Positions 13,033-33,900 of a DNA stretch of 64,000 nucleotides are shown here, in pieces. The first letter of the stretch is position 1; each line of letters opens with the position of its first letter. The position numbers and the translations under genes are program-made. This DNA comes from Onchocerca volvulus (Eukaryota; Nematoda; Chromadorea; Rhabditida; Onchocercidae): NCBI GenBank assembly GCA_000499405.2, contig HG738139.1:8704616-8768615 (forward strand), written 5' to 3'. The notes below the pieces were generated by a model. The model searched no databases and was not told the origin of the DNA. It saw nothing but the letters and a program-made list of their open reading frames with translations.

Positions 13033-14701
13033 AGAATGATCATCTCCAATTATTTAATGACAAGGAGAAGATCACCTTATTTGTCTAAATCTATATAACC
13101 AAGCGCTTTTCATTTATCCTCTTGTAAATATTGTTTTTCGTTATAGTTTTTATAATCATTATATACTGCTGTTGCATCTTGTTTTATAGTATCCATTGAT
13201 AATTCATTTATATTATGTACATTTCCATAGTTCTAGTCTCTTTACTGTTTTATCGTGGAGGAAGAGAAGATTTGATTATTAGTTCAGGATTGAGAAATTC
13301 GATTGTAGCTACCTGCTAAATTACTTCCTTCATTATTTTAGTTTTAACTTGGTTAAAAAATTATTGATGGTTGATGTTGTTTTGAGACAAATATTCTGAT
13401 TACTTTGTATTCTTATGTTCTTTTTTTTTTGAAATACTGGTATTGTAAAGTGTTACTTAGCAAAAAAACCTAACAGTTTCCAATATCAGTATTTCAAAAT
13501 GGAGATATTTTTTCATCATCATATCTCCATTTAAGTTGTTACTTTAAATACGTGTCTTCCAACAGTGTGTTTTGGCCAAAAATTATCCAGCTATATTCGG
13601 TCCATTTTCATCACTTGATAAGAGTAGATATAAGTTCGACGTCAGTTTATCTCTTGCTGTCTTTTTGCATATTTTTTATCAAAATAAGTAGTCAACTTGA
13701 TTTTAGAATAAAGCTTTTAGGAAACTAAAATAATGCAGAAGTCTCGGATCGAGAAATAGTGGTTAATTTCCTTAGGGATTTTTTAAATCTACCAATATAT
13801 GTATATAGCGCGTTTGTTTTGTGAAGAATAATGTATAAAGTTCGGGTTCGTTTCACTTTATGATAATAGCTCAAATGCTGGCGCTGTATGGTCAGAAAAA
13901 ATTCAAGACACAAATGAAATCTTTAAGATCATTCAGATCATGTGATTCCGGGTGCAGTTGTGCTACTTTTCATATATTTATTTCAAATAAACTGATCGTG
14001 TTGTTGTTTTGTTTTATATACATTTGCAATCTTATCAAAAGAGAGGAACTTTTACCAATTGTTAATTTATCGAAATGAAATAATTCATGATCGAAAGTAG
14101 TATAGTGGAAAATCAATATACAATTAAAGGAGAGAGTGCTAGTTCTTATCTGATGTTGAGATGCTGTCTCGCTTAGTTTTGAATTTCCTTTTCAGATGTT
14201 TTTAGTAATCATTGTAGATATTTTGTTAAGTTTCAATAAATTAATCCTAATGCATACTGACCATAGACCCTTGAAGAAAAAGATTGAAATTAAAGTGGTA
14301 AGGAGCTTTGACAGAAGATTTGTAACTGGGAGAGTGAAGAGTAACTGCTTTACCAGAAGGCATACTTTATGTGTATGTTAGTGTAAAAACTGCAAGTTAA
14401 AATATCGATAAGTGGATAATACTTCGTATCAATTTTTCTCATAGAAAGTCAAATAATATTCCGTGGATTCGATTCCAATTAATTAATTATACGAAAGGAT
14501 AAAACATAAGGCTGCAAGATTCCGCAAATTTCTCTTGACTATTTTCTGGCAACGGCGCAATAGTAAATGTTAAATGTTTTTGTGGTTTTAATTCAAGAAG
14601 TGAGATTTGGGCAGTCTTAGGAGGTTTATTTGTGGTCGGAATCTGATTCTGTTTTCTTAATCAGAAAATGCAATATAAAGCATTCATATTACAGCGAGAA
14701 G
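13033..14701. other. Intergenic region between AMPK gamma and PRP40
   Basis: 1.7 kb of AT-rich DNA without a supported gene. It presumably carries the AMPK gamma 3' UTR and the PRP40 upstream region. The one structured element is the pair of inverted repeats at 13431-13532. Confidence 0.5.
13431..13532. repeat. Two adjacent inverted repeats
   Basis: Arms at 13431-13445 and 13481-13495 match at 14 of 15 positions. Directly after them, arms at 13497-13508 and 13521-13532 match at 12 of 12 with a 12-base loop. They lie about 400 bases past the AMPK gamma stop codon. They could be 3' UTR structure or a small foldback element. Confidence 0.65.
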
Positions 14702-21844
<7,143 letters not shown>

Positions 21845-22922
21845 TTATATTTATTGTATACTCTGATGACCAGATCTTATTCTCAAAAAATAAATGTTTT
21901 TCGATTTGTCTTTGCTTGTTAATGCAGAATTGATGAAAATCTATATTTAGGTTCTGATATTCAACTTTTTCGTTTTGCTATATTTTATTTCAGACATATG
22001 TCATTTTCTTCACTTCCTAGTTTTTTTTTTTTTTAATGTGCAGCTTTGATGGTATAAGCAGAAATTTTGAATTAGCAAAGAAGTTAGTTTGATTTCGAGA
22101 CTCTCGAAAAGAAATGAAAAATAAAAAATTATTTGGTGGTAAAACAAAAAAAGTAAAGAGGAGAAAAGAAAGTAAAATTTACCGAAATAGTTGCGAATTT
22201 GAGTTAAAATTAAGTATTAATGAATAAAAGTTGGTTTAGTACATTTCCGTTTTTCTCTTCCTTTTTGTTTGGGAATGTAATTTCAGTTTTTAATTCTTGA
22301 GGACGAAAGTTGCATACTTTTCTTTGTTTGCTATTAATTTTATAATAATGATTTGAAGAAATTTTCTGAGGTTTATTTTTTGCTAATTCTGTACAATAGC
22401 TGTTTCGTTATGTCTTGTTTTTCATTGAAAGTTTCATTTTTTGAATGTTAATAAACATTCAAAATTTAAGGTTAGCGATTATAACGTTCATATTGTCATG
22501 GTTTGACCGTTCTGTAAATTATTTCATTTACGTTTTTTGACCGAAATAGGTCTCGATGATAGATGGGTTTCAATCTGTTTTTAAAAATTAAAATTTTATT
22601 GCTGCTAATGAAGGAATGGAAATAAAATTTGTCAGGATATGCACACTTTTCAACTATAGTTCCCATTCTTGCAAAATTTCTTCAAAGATATTAAAGTTGA
22701 ACTTAAAAGTTGAATAAAGTTGGGGATGAAGATGAATGACATAGGGCAAATGAAGGCATGGAAATGAAATTTGAACAAGAAGACATAAATCAGCGCTTTA
22801 TTCCGGATAATTTTGAAATAGTTCATAGAATAATTGGGAAATAGGGTTCACGTGTACGGTTTTACTAATTGTTCATTTGTTCTTCAGCGCTTTCCTTGTC
22901 ATTCTGTAATACTGAGCTAATT
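21845..22922. other. Intergenic region between PRP40 and TRAPPC3
   Basis: 1.1 kb of AT-rich sequence without a supported gene. AATAAA at 21889-21894, about 45 bases past the PRP40 stop, is the likely PRP40 poly(A) signal. A TTCTTCAG acceptor-like site at about 22887 lies before the TRAPPC3 start. Confidence 0.5.
21889..21894 (+). promoter_or_regulatory. Candidate PRP40 poly(A) signal
   Basis: Canonical AATAAA about 45 bases after the PRP40 stop codon at 21842-21844. Confidence 0.6.
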
Positions 22923-23139
22923 ATGTCGAAACAGACCAAATTTCCGATGGGGATCGATTCGAAGAAGGTATATTCTTTTTTAAGATCAAAAACAATTCGA
23001 CGAGTGGGGGAGGAAGATTGGAAAGGTAAATCAAGTGAAGATGGCATTAAGCTATGGTTATGTTGTAGCAAGCAATATCTTAAAATGGATCTGAAAATGA
23101 TTGCCGAACTTTTTATTGCTGTATTCAAGATATATTTAA

Positions 23140-23197
<58 letters not shown>

Positions 23198-24581
23198 CTT
23201 ATTTGTTTATTTATTTATTTTAAAAGGATCAAGTTATCAGTCAATTATGTGATCATGTTTTTATCCTTGATGAAATATATTGACCGCAGTGAGTTAAGTG
23301 CTTAATTTATGTAGGAGTAATATATTATTAATTATGCAACTTTGTTGTTGAAATCATATTTTTTTAATCGTTTTTAGATCAGTGGTGAATTATTCACCCT
23401 AACATATGGCGCTCTGGTGGCAGAATTACTCCGGGATTTGGAAAGCCCTTTAGCAGTTTGTTTCATAAATCATTTTTGTTGCAGAGTTGACTTTTCCTCG
23501 TCCATTCTTTGTATTTTCTCTGGTTTTTTCTTTTTCATAGTTTCTATTTCGATTTATAATTTAAGATAATTGCAGGTTAACCGACAGCTAGATAAAATGG
23601 GTTATAACATAGGATTACGATTAGCCGATGATTTGTTAGCAAAGAATTCTCAAATTCAGCGTTGTACAGACATGCATCAAGTTGCTGATGTACTCGCAAA
23701 AGTTGCTCTCCGCAGTTATCTAGGTGAGAATGTTCTAGAAAATCCTTCATTCCTCATCATCACTGAAAATCGCTATTATCATTCTACTTGATTCTATACA
23801 GAAAAAATTATTCTATCGAAATTGTTGTTTTTCAATTAATTAAATATATTCCGTTTCTGCAGGTACTTTTTTCATGAAGGTTCCTTGCAAATAATTATTA
23901 GAATGGATTAATATATTTTTTAGGTATAACCGCACAAGTATCGAATTGGAGTGCTCGTAATGACGAATTTTCTCTCGTCCTTGAATCGAATCCTTTAGCA
24001 GAATTCGTTGAAGTTCCACCTGAATTAGCACAAGATCTTAGGTTAGCATTATTTCATGCGACATTTATTTCTTTTCTCCGCACAATTTTGTCGCCAATAT
24101 GGGAAGTTTTTAATGAAAATTAAACATTTGCGAAGAGTATTTAATCAATAACTTAGTGAATATTGCATTAACTGTATTGATTTACAGTTTGGTAGAAAAC
24201 CAAATATCTTTTATTATATGTTAATGCATGAAATAGAAATGCATAAAATTCATGTCAGGAATCCTCTGATAATAATTGGGTTGACAATCATAAGCGCAAG
24301 TCGGCAAAGCCCGTAAAGCAGGAAAAAATAAGATCGATTCATTCTGAACTGTTTGCAGAACGGAAAAAACCGAGTATGGATCAAATTTCTTCAGTTTATC
24401 TTTGTATGAAGCATAAATTTTAAGATATTCACAAATACTTTGTGGCGCAATACGAGGAGCTTTGGAAATGATGCACATGGAAGTACAAACATTTATTGTA
24501 CAAGAACAGAGTCAAAGTGTTGAGATCAGAGTAAAATTCATTCGAATATTGCAAGAATCAGTTCCACCTGGAGATGACTAA
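22923..24581 (+). CDS. trpp-3: Trafficking protein particle complex subunit 3 (TRAPPC3/Bet3)
   Basis: The core subunit of the TRAPP tethering complexes, which act as Rab1/Ypt1 exchange factors in ER-to-Golgi and Golgi traffic. Exons: 22923-22967, 23378-23455, 23576-23723, 23924-24041, 24425-24581, all in phase, giving 181 residues against 180 in the human protein. Family blocks seen: SGELFTLTYGALV, NRQLDKMGYNIGLRLADDLL, NWSARNDEFSLVLESNPLAE and CGAIRGALEMM. Cys71, in the context QIQRCTDM, aligns with the conserved buried cysteine that is acylated in Bet3. The intron after the first exon carries a long AT dinucleotide run. The symbol follows C. elegans-style naming and is my best guess. Confidence 0.94.
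23143..23194. repeat. (AT)n microsatellite, about 26 units
   Basis: Uninterrupted alternating AT run in the first TRAPPC3 intron. It is likely length-variable. Confidence 0.9.
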
Positions 24582-26725
24582 TTTTTTATTGTAAATGTTT
24601 CTTATGTTGCTGTATTCTAAACATTTCATATCCTTCTCCATACAAAAATCTTCGTTAATTTACACTGCGTCAAATCACTGATTTTATTCGTGAACCATCA
24701 TTTAATTTCGGGTCTTTACTTTGGTTGAGTCTCCATTGGAAATCAATGTTTTTTGAATTCATGAGCTTACCTATCTTAAAATTATGCATTCCTATAAATT
24801 AATTTGGCTTGCTGTAAAGAATCGTTAAAAATTTGTTTAACTGCTATCCTTATACATTCTTGGAATTTTGTACTGGCACCTTCGACTTTCAATTTCTGTT
24901 TACTAGAAAAACAGAATTTGAAGTTTAGAACGATTTTTTATGTTATTATAATTATAATGAGCAGGATGTTATTTCTTAATTACACAGCGATAAAAGTTTA
25001 TTTTCCTGGGAAATAATACCGCGAGATGAACAAGAAACTTGTGTTTTTTTCCTTCTCTTCAAAGTAAAACAAAAGGAATGATATATGCATATCAATACCA
25101 AAATTTTTATATGTTACTTCACATCATCGCTTCTAGAAATCCCAATTCTAGTTAACCATTGGTCCATTTTTTTCTGTCTATTTTTCCGCTGCACTATCCA
25201 TGATCTCTCAAGACTTGCTACGACTAATAAATGTCTCTCAATTCTGGAATATTATTCTTAACTATTCCGCTCGAAGCGAACCTATTAATAAGATAAATTT
25301 ATATTAATAGAGAAAGAGAAGGGAAGAGGTCTGCAGAACTGATTTGTGTTATTTAGTCGGATAGTGTAATTGATTTATCCGCATGAGTTCGTTGCGTGAA
25401 TTAATCTGATCAATGCAAAATGGAAATCGGTGGGACTATGAAAAATTTTTCATGTATGTATTTGGAAAGCTGAAATTCAGTTGTGAATCACTTATTTCAT
25501 TAGACTGAGAACAGCATGCAACAATGACGTAAATATAAATGAGGCAACTAAAATAGTGAGGGGTAGAGGTCAAAGTCCGAAAGTGGATTAGTGGGATTAA
25601 CATATTGATTGAAGACAGAGATTTTAAGGACAGTATTCTCCACGACGTTTTTGAGCTGATGATGATTCTACCAATATTTCGCTTCATCTCTGAAGCAAGA
25701 ATCAATGGAGTTTCATAGAGGCAAAAATATAATCTTCCCTATCTAACCCTCAGAGGTGACAAAATTGCTTGACTTCCTCCATCAGTGAAGTGATCTCTGC
25801 AACACTGGAATTACAGTACATTTAGCTGCAATAGGTTAAAAAGGTCCTGCGGTATTGCTATCTCCTTCAGCATACGGTAAGTCGGGGTATGTCATCGTTT
25901 TGATGGAGTGGTGCTGACTACGGTAGATTATTAGTGGTGTTAAAATTGTGCTGTTCGGGTAAAGAACTAGCTACCCGGGATGCGGGCAAGACATCGGCAA
26001 ATATCCTAAAGATGGGATGTGCATGGTTGGGACGAGTATACTTAATCATTCTTTCTCCCTTTCCCCTAATCGATTTTTTATGTGGACTTTCGAAATCCAC
26101 TAAATCTTTGCTTTTTTTAAGTTTTCTTTGTGTAGGAAAGTGCACGAATTGATAGGGAAGTGTCGTACAAAGATCCTCTATCATACACCTCTAATGACTT
26201 ACTCCCGGAGATTCTAACTTTGCTTTCAAAATGAAGGGGACGAGAGGATAGCAGACGAACTGCTTTCTATTTCAGTGAGCACCACATACTGTGTAGAACT
26301 CCCGAAATACGCTTATTGATAAATCAGCTCGATTGCGAGATTTCCCCCTTGTCTCCAGATTTACCAAACTTCTCTTTTGCCATTTTTACTTTTGATTATA
26401 CCTCTTTTAGGCAGAGAAAGAAAGTCATTATCAACAAAACAATATGAACTTCATAAATATTTTATGATGATACGGAGCTCCATTAATTGTAGTAATAGTT
26501 TTTTTCAGTGTTAGGATGGATAATATAAATCTTCATATCAAGCTATCATCACTTGAAAGAAAATTATTTAAAAATAATCTTTGATTATGTTGATTCTTGG
26601 TATTCTGTTCCCTTTCCGTTTTCTTCTCGTTTCAAATAGAGATTGGATTAAAAATGCATAATTTTCCATTTTTCAGAAACACATTTTCTGCACGAGAAAA
26701 CAAATCCAGAATTGCTGCAGGAGAA
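24582..26725. other. Intergenic region between TRAPPC3 and RPN6
   Basis: 2.1 kb without a supported gene. The segment from about 25700 to 26280 is visibly less AT-rich than its surroundings and has open frames on both strands (for example 25934-26152 plus and 26184-25918 minus). Neither has splice signals or a recognisable family. It could be a decayed repeat or a regulatory region. Acceptor-like sites at about 26678 and 26720 belong to RPN6. Confidence 0.45.
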
Positions 26726-29556
26726 ATGTCCGGCGGCACAGCTATGGATACGATGTCATCTGCACCACACATGAATGAAGATAATGCTATACGTTATCTC
26801 ACCAGCTTTGGTAAAGTTTATTCTGTCAGATGCTTTTTTCTCCGATTTTTCCCAATCTATTACCAGTTATTGTTTCATTAAATATATTCTTTCCCACATA
26901 ATACCCATGGCTGGAAATAATTTCGCATATATCACTTAGTCGTATAATATTTCGAATCACTTATTTCCATTGAAAATAACTGTTTTCTTTATTTCACTGA
27001 ATAATATAGAAACCATCAAAATTGATTGAAAAATTATTTTAATCAGTTCTAGAAAATCAAAAAAATGATTAAATGCCTGCTTAAATTTTATGGGACTCAT
27101 GACTTATGAATTTCCGGAATTTATCGAAAGCTCAATTTCGTAATGAAAAAAATTGCAAAAATTATGCCTAGTTTCTGGGTCTGCATTTTATTCAGTGATG
27201 AATATTATATTGTATAAGCTGTTAGATATTATTGCACAGAAAATTTTGTTGTTTTTGCGAGATACGGAAACTTTTGCAGTAAAGTCACCGGTGAATGATG
27301 AGGCAGATATCAAAAAGAAAGAAGAATCGATTATGGAGCTGGGTAATATGTTGGCAAAGAATAAACGTACTCAAGAATTGCGCAAAATGATCGAAAATAC
27401 TCGTCCATTTTTAGTATCATTAGGCAAAGCAAAAGCGGCCAAACTTGTTCGAAATCTAGTTGATCTATGTCTCATGATTGATAATCAAGATGGAGATATT
27501 AAAGTAATTGTATTATATTCAAAAGAATGAATGATGAGTTATTGGATTTTTTTTACTTGTATTATTGCCCTCTCCCGATCCATTAACAGAACATTTCTAA
27601 ACAGTCAAGAATTTTCTAGTACATAAAGCAATAAGTAGAACATTGAAAAAAAAAGAAAAAAAATCATCTATAAAAATTAGAATTTTTTTTGATCTTTACT
27701 AGCGTCTTTCTTAGTCTTAGCTAAATACTTAAATGTAATTTTTCTTCAATAAATTAATAATTTTTTTTTCTTTTATTTCTTCTAATAATATATTTTGAAG
27801 GTTGATTTATGCAAGGAATGCATACAATGGGCAACTGAACAAAATCGAACATTCTTGCGACAGACATTGCAGGCTCGCCTTGTTCGTCTTTATAATGATC
27901 TTCGCAGATTCACTCAAGCACAGCAATTAGGTACATAAATTTTTCAAGTTCTTGTATTTTGGTGTTATTTTTTGGCTTTAATTAGTAACCACACATTTTT
28001 AGCAAATCAGTTGGTTCGCGAATTGAAAAAAGTCGATGATAAGGATGTAATTGTTGAAGTACAATTGGAAGAAAGCAAAGCTTGCTATCATTTAGGAAAT
28101 TTGTCTAAGGTTACCATATGCTATTTCTATTTCAGTTTTCAATATTACCGTTTTAATTTCTTTTCCGGAATGCTAATTTATATAATTTCATCGACACTAT
28201 CTAATGCGACCAACGTATTTTCTGCCACCACATTTCTAATTATAGCAGTGTTCATCAGCAGTATCCAATAAACAGTGATATTTCTAGTACAAAATTTATT
28301 ATAATATCACTGTATATATTAGTATTTAAGCTTATGAGGTATAAACATTTGGAAAGTTATTAATTTTCGCTTTTCATGGGTTTTTTTTTTTTCAGGCTAG
28401 AGCTGCTCTGACATCAGCAAGGACAATAGCAAATTCGATTTACATGCCTCCTCGCATGCAAGCTGCGCTTGATATGCAATCTGGGATTTTGCACGCCGCT
28501 ACTGAACGCGATTTTAAAACAGCTTTTTCATATTTTTATGAAGCTTTCGAAGGATACGACACCGTTAATGATAAACAAGATGCTATACGTGCCCTGAAAT
28601 ATATGCTTTTGAGCAAGGTTGCATTTACAAATTTTTCTTCTTAGATGTTAATTTTGCATTCATGTTGTTGAATCAATTATTTTGATGTATTTACTTGTTT
28701 CAGCGACATTTTTTTTCGTAATATTTTAAATTCAGTTTTGTTATAGTCATATTCTTCAGATAATGCTCGATTCACCAGAAGAAGTCTCAACAATTTTATC
28801 GGCAAAACTAGCGCTAAAATATAGTGGATTAGATTTGGATGCCATGCGTGCAGTTGCTGAAGCTGCCAAGAAACGATCATTGGCCGACTTCAACGCTGTA
28901 TGTTTGGTCTTTGATAATTTTAAATTTATTTGTAAAAATATTTGTAGCACTTAAATTAATTTCATTTATATGAATTATTGTAATTTTGAATCAGTTTCTT
29001 TTTTCAGGCATTTGGAAGTTTTCGTGATGAACTACAATGTGATGCTGTTGTGAAGAAACACTTCAATTCTTTGAGTGATAGTATGCTTGAAAAAGATTTA
29101 TGTCGGATAATTGAACCTTACTCCTACGTTCAGCTTGAACATATTGCTTCAAAAATTGGACTTACTAGGGATAAAGTGGAGAAAAAATTGTCGCAAATGA
29201 TATTGGATAGGAAGTTCTCAGGCAATTATTCTAATATATTTCATAAATCAAACTTCTTTATTTAACTAGTGTAATGGCGTAATTTGTATTTAAATTGGAT
29301 TAGATAGCAAAGCTGCCATTTTTTTTGCAGGAAGCTTACATCAAGGCGAAGGGATGCTGATTGTATATGATCTTGCTCCTGTGGACAAAACGTACGAAGC
29401 AGCAGTGAAAGCTATTCATGCTATGAGTGAGGTGAGACTTTGTCGAATGTGCTTTTGGTTATATTTGAATAGAATATCAAATGAGTAATTTTGATAATTA
29501 AAAACTTTCTACAGGTCGTGGATGCATTGTATCAGCGGGTGAAGAAATTAAGATGA
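26726..29556 (+). CDS. rpn-6: 26S proteasome lid subunit RPN6 (PSMD11)
   Basis: A PCI-domain subunit of the 19S regulatory particle lid that helps hold lid, base and core together in cytosol and nucleus. Exons: 26726-26810, 27280-27503, 27801-27930, 28003-28109, 28396-28617, 28760-28897, 29008-29221, 29331-29431, 29515-29556, all in phase, giving 420 residues against 422 in human. Family blocks: [46 protein letters not shown], and in the C-terminal PCI region [19 protein letters not shown] and [13 protein letters not shown], then [10 protein letters not shown]. An acceptor (GCTGCAG) 5 bases before the ATG suggests trans-splicing. The intron after 29221 starts with GC rather than GT. Confidence 0.95.
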
Positions 29557-30903
29557 TTTTGTTGTGTATCTGGTGATATCTCTGAAAAAGAGTTTGTTGC
29601 TAAAATACCATATTTTGATGTAGCTTTTAATTTGTATAGTTCAGAGCTGTTTGCATATATCTCATAAAAAGGATAAAGCAGAGATGTTAGGAATGATTGA
29701 AATAGTATAAAAATTGAATGCGTCAAAAATTGTGATATGAAAATTTTATTTGCTCCGTGCGTACCGGTGATACCATTCTTTATTTCATTTTTTTTTCCTT
29801 CGGAATTATATGTAGTTTCTACTTTTACTATTGTTGGTATTGTGTTTAGTCCAGTATCCAATAGAGTATCAAAATATTATTTCGTCACCGATGTTTCAGA
29901 TAGCTTGATATGTTTAACTGATTGTTTAGCTTCAAAGTAATTAAACAGTCATGATATTAGCTCAGATTTATTTATTATCTGCCTGCGTCCCGACAATATT
30001 TTGGTCAGACAAATATTCATTATTCAAATAAATCAAGCTTGTGTGCGTATGTATAACAGCCATTTATGACCTCTTTAGCATATTTTTTTCTTATTTTTTG
30101 TTTGTTTATTATTTCGCCAACCATTTTTAAATCTCAACTTATGGGATGCTTCATAATTTCTCTATGTAGAATTGTGTTTAAATTAGTGTTCTTCGAAACT
30201 TGATTTTTTTTGAAATAAAATATAGATTCATTGTATTTGTTTAATGAAAATACGGTGACAGCCGTAGATAATACATAGATCCGGAAATGTTAGCTCTTAT
30301 TATTCACAAACATTACTTTTTGGAATTTGTCCTGTGTATTCAATAGATTATGTCGAATATACCACTACTGTAATATAGTGTAGATATCGGATGAATTCTT
30401 TTCAGAATTTTAGTTCCTGTTTACTTTGCTTGAACTAAGAAAATACTAATCATCTGAATCGGAGTGCTGTTCTGCATGTCGGTAGTCGGCCTCCGTCTAT
30501 GGTGCGTTTATCTAATTTTTCAATAATTTTTTTTTTCTCACAATGAATGATAGCAATAAAAAGATTTTTAGGAAGGAAGTTCAATTTTTTTTTTTTTGCT
30601 TAGTATGTTCAATAAACCACATGTAGACCAATTTATCCAGTTATAAATTTCGTGATCAAATGACTATGATAGTACTACAGAAAACTAACAAAACATGTTG
30701 TATCAATTATTTCTACCAGGAAATCAAGAGCACATGATTCTTTTATCGATCATTTGCAATTATTGTGCTAACAGACGTAAGATGTCAACAGCATAGTATG
30801 CGATTTACTTGTAGATTTTACATTTTAAAAAATATGTAAGGAAGTAAATACCACTTACCATTAGTATCACAGTACGAATTGTTTTTTAGTATTCCGGCTA
30901 CTG
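29557..30903. other. Intergenic region between RPN6 and NOT1
   Basis: 1.3 kb of AT-rich sequence with no supported gene, covering the RPN6 3' UTR and the NOT1 upstream region. A GTTTTTTAG acceptor at 30889, 14 bases before the NOT1 ATG, fits trans-splicing of NOT1. Confidence 0.5.
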
Positions 30904-33900
30904 ATGTCTATAAGTGTGACGCCAACTTCGATAGCGCTCGCCTCAATTGATCGTTTACTGATTGTTGCGGCAGAAAAGTTTGATTCTAATAGTCCGGATT
31001 CTTTATTTGGCGAGGTAATTGTTTCTAATTTGTTATATCATTATTAAGTTTCAATTAATATTGTATGAACTCAAAAAATGAAGTTGCGCGAATTCTAGCG
31101 TTATTTTTATCCTTCATGAACTGCACAATGTGAAGTGTTTCGTTACTCTCTATAGACCAGTTATGTAGTTTTATTTGGGTGTAAAGGTGGCAAAAAGAAA
31201 CTTCAACGGAAGTTGTGAAAGAAAATGAAGTAGATTTGCTTCTTGTTATTGACATGAATTTAACAGTTAATTTAATCATATTTGTCGATAAAAGGAAAAT
31301 AAGATCGTATTTTGAATTGTAATTGAGACAATTTTTCTTTTGAGAATTGAGATCCTATTTTTTTCGCTTTTAGTCAAAAAAGACATTTTATTGCTTCAAT
31401 ACATGGTTTGACGATATACACAATCGATTACACTGATATTTGAAATAATTTTTAGGAATTCTTAGACCGTATATTTGTGGCATCTTGTTCTACTGAGATT
31501 GGCATTGTTGATCAGCATATTTTTCGCGTATTATTGGATAATATTATAATATCGAATACATTTCTTTCTGATTGTTTGTCTGTGTCAAATTCAACAAATA
31601 CTACAGCTCGATCTGTATCTACTAGTACTGATCTATTTCAAAAACAGCAGTTATCTGCCAATCGACAACATTCAGGGTCTTTATCAGTTCAAAAGTACAA
31701 CCTAGAATTGAAGAGTGACTTCTGCGCGTACGTAATTCGACAGGTTGGTGTTGTGTTGTGAAACCGGTGTGCCGGTCAGCTTATTATATATATAAGCATG
31801 AGTTTTTCAGTAATCCTTAATTTTTCTTTTCATTAGCAGTGCTTTTGATACAAACTTGATTCTTCTCGCTTCTGACATATGAGAGAAATAACTTCATTAG
31901 TGAGAAGTGATCCATCTTGTGAAGTGACACAGTATTTTGTAGTAGATACATGATCTTTTTTGTCTTTATATTCTTTCGACGTTGCTGAATAAAACTGGTT
32001 TTGGTTGTATTTTGAGGTATGAATTTCTTTATTCTCTAGTAATTTACGAGGGTTATATCGAGAGAAGAATCTGCGATTATTCGATTAAATGCATACCAAA
32101 TATGACATTTGTAAATTTTCGAATAAGACTTATGATGCTGTTCTCAGCGTTTTTTGCAGTTCATTTTTCAATTAAGTATAGGTGTTTTTTTTTTCCTGGC
32201 ATTTTTTGGTATTTTTAAGGTCTTCTTATGTCCGAGAATTTGTCCTTATTTCGGCTCTGTGTATTGCTTTCGTATTGAAGGTCCGATTTCATAATGACTA
32301 GTAACCTGCTAAGTTGATTTATAACATTATGCAGCATTTTCTGTGCATGTTTTGCATTTTTCGATCTTTTCAAAATACTTGTTTGTATAGTGTGGTATTT
32401 CTATTCATAATAATCTATAATAATAGCGCATGTTTTATTTCAGCAACTGAAAAATTTTGCCAAAGATCCAACATCAACTTCCATACGACTTTTTTATCGC
32501 TTTATTGAAGTATTAGAGGAAAGACTGGTGGAAATACGGTATAGTCTAATTGGACATTTTCTTGAAACTCTTCTTGTTTCATTTCTATCTGTTGATCCTT
32601 TTATTCAAGTGCTTGTTGGTCTTATTCTTATCTCTTCCACACTTGTGCCGCAAATTGTCAAAGGACTTGGCCAATATCTTCGTGCCGTCTTTACAGCAAT
32701 ATTTGAAGCTACTGAAAAAGGTAATTTTTAGATCGAAGAGATTATGATACTGCCCAATTTTCTATATTTTTTTAGCGTCATCTTTAAGTTATAAAAAATG
32801 TTCTGATAAAATGTTTTCACTTCAGACAATTCAGCGGTCTTTGATTGTGCTTTATCAACAGAATTCATTCATCAGCTTTTTGCATCCCTGGTTTCAACGC
32901 AGGTTATTGAATTAATTGCGGTTGATCGGCAATCTGTTGTCTGTTTTCTAAAAATTTTCGAAAAAGGTGTGTTTGCTTCATTCAATAATGTTTGTAAGAA
33001 GAAATCGTTTTTAAGTAATTCTTGATTTTTTTCAATTTCCATGGGACTTTCGGATTGAATTATATTGTAGAGCTTGCTTTACGTGGTGTTACTTTAACAA
33101 GAACTCTTTCGCCACTTCAACTTATTCTGACAGCTACGCCGGAAGGAAGTTCTAAAGCATCATTAACATCAACTGGAAGTGATCATCTGTCACCTTTTGA
33201 TTACGTTGATTTGGAAGATAAAGATCTCGATGAGATAATGGATAGTCTGGCTTATCAGAATCCAAATTTACTGGCGCAACAGATTCAAGTATGTGATCGA
33301 AATTGAAAATGCTACTCACGGCCATACTTAAAAATATGAATGAAATCTTGCATGCCTCAGTATCTAGTATTCATGTTTTTAATTGAAGAAACAATTCTTT
33401 GATAGGAAATTGGCACGGCATTTACATCAAGTGTGAAATCATGTCGGCAGCATCTGATCTCACTGAATTCTGGGGATGGAACTGGCTTAAATGCTGTTAA
33501 TATTTCTCGAGTTATTGTGATGATGATAAATACATGTTCCGGCTCTAATATGCAACAGTCAGTTCAGCCAAATACTTTATGGGATCATCGTTCTGGGAGT
33601 GTTCCAGGTGATCATTTTACTATACTTTTATATTTTGCAAGGAATTTCCGACTATTTTCTAATCGAAAAATTATAAAAAAATATATAAAAGATTTTAGCA
33701 ATTGGAACAAGTTCATCAGCAGAAAGTTTATCGACAACCACTAGTGGTCTCTCTGATAATTCTGTGAGCGCAACCATGAGCTCAACATCACAATCGATGC
33801 AGCAGATTGCTTGGAATGCCAAAAACTTTGCCAATGCGATTCGCGAGCTGGTGAGAAATCTCGAATTTTGGTTTATTCCAACTTTTCCGTAACATTTTCT

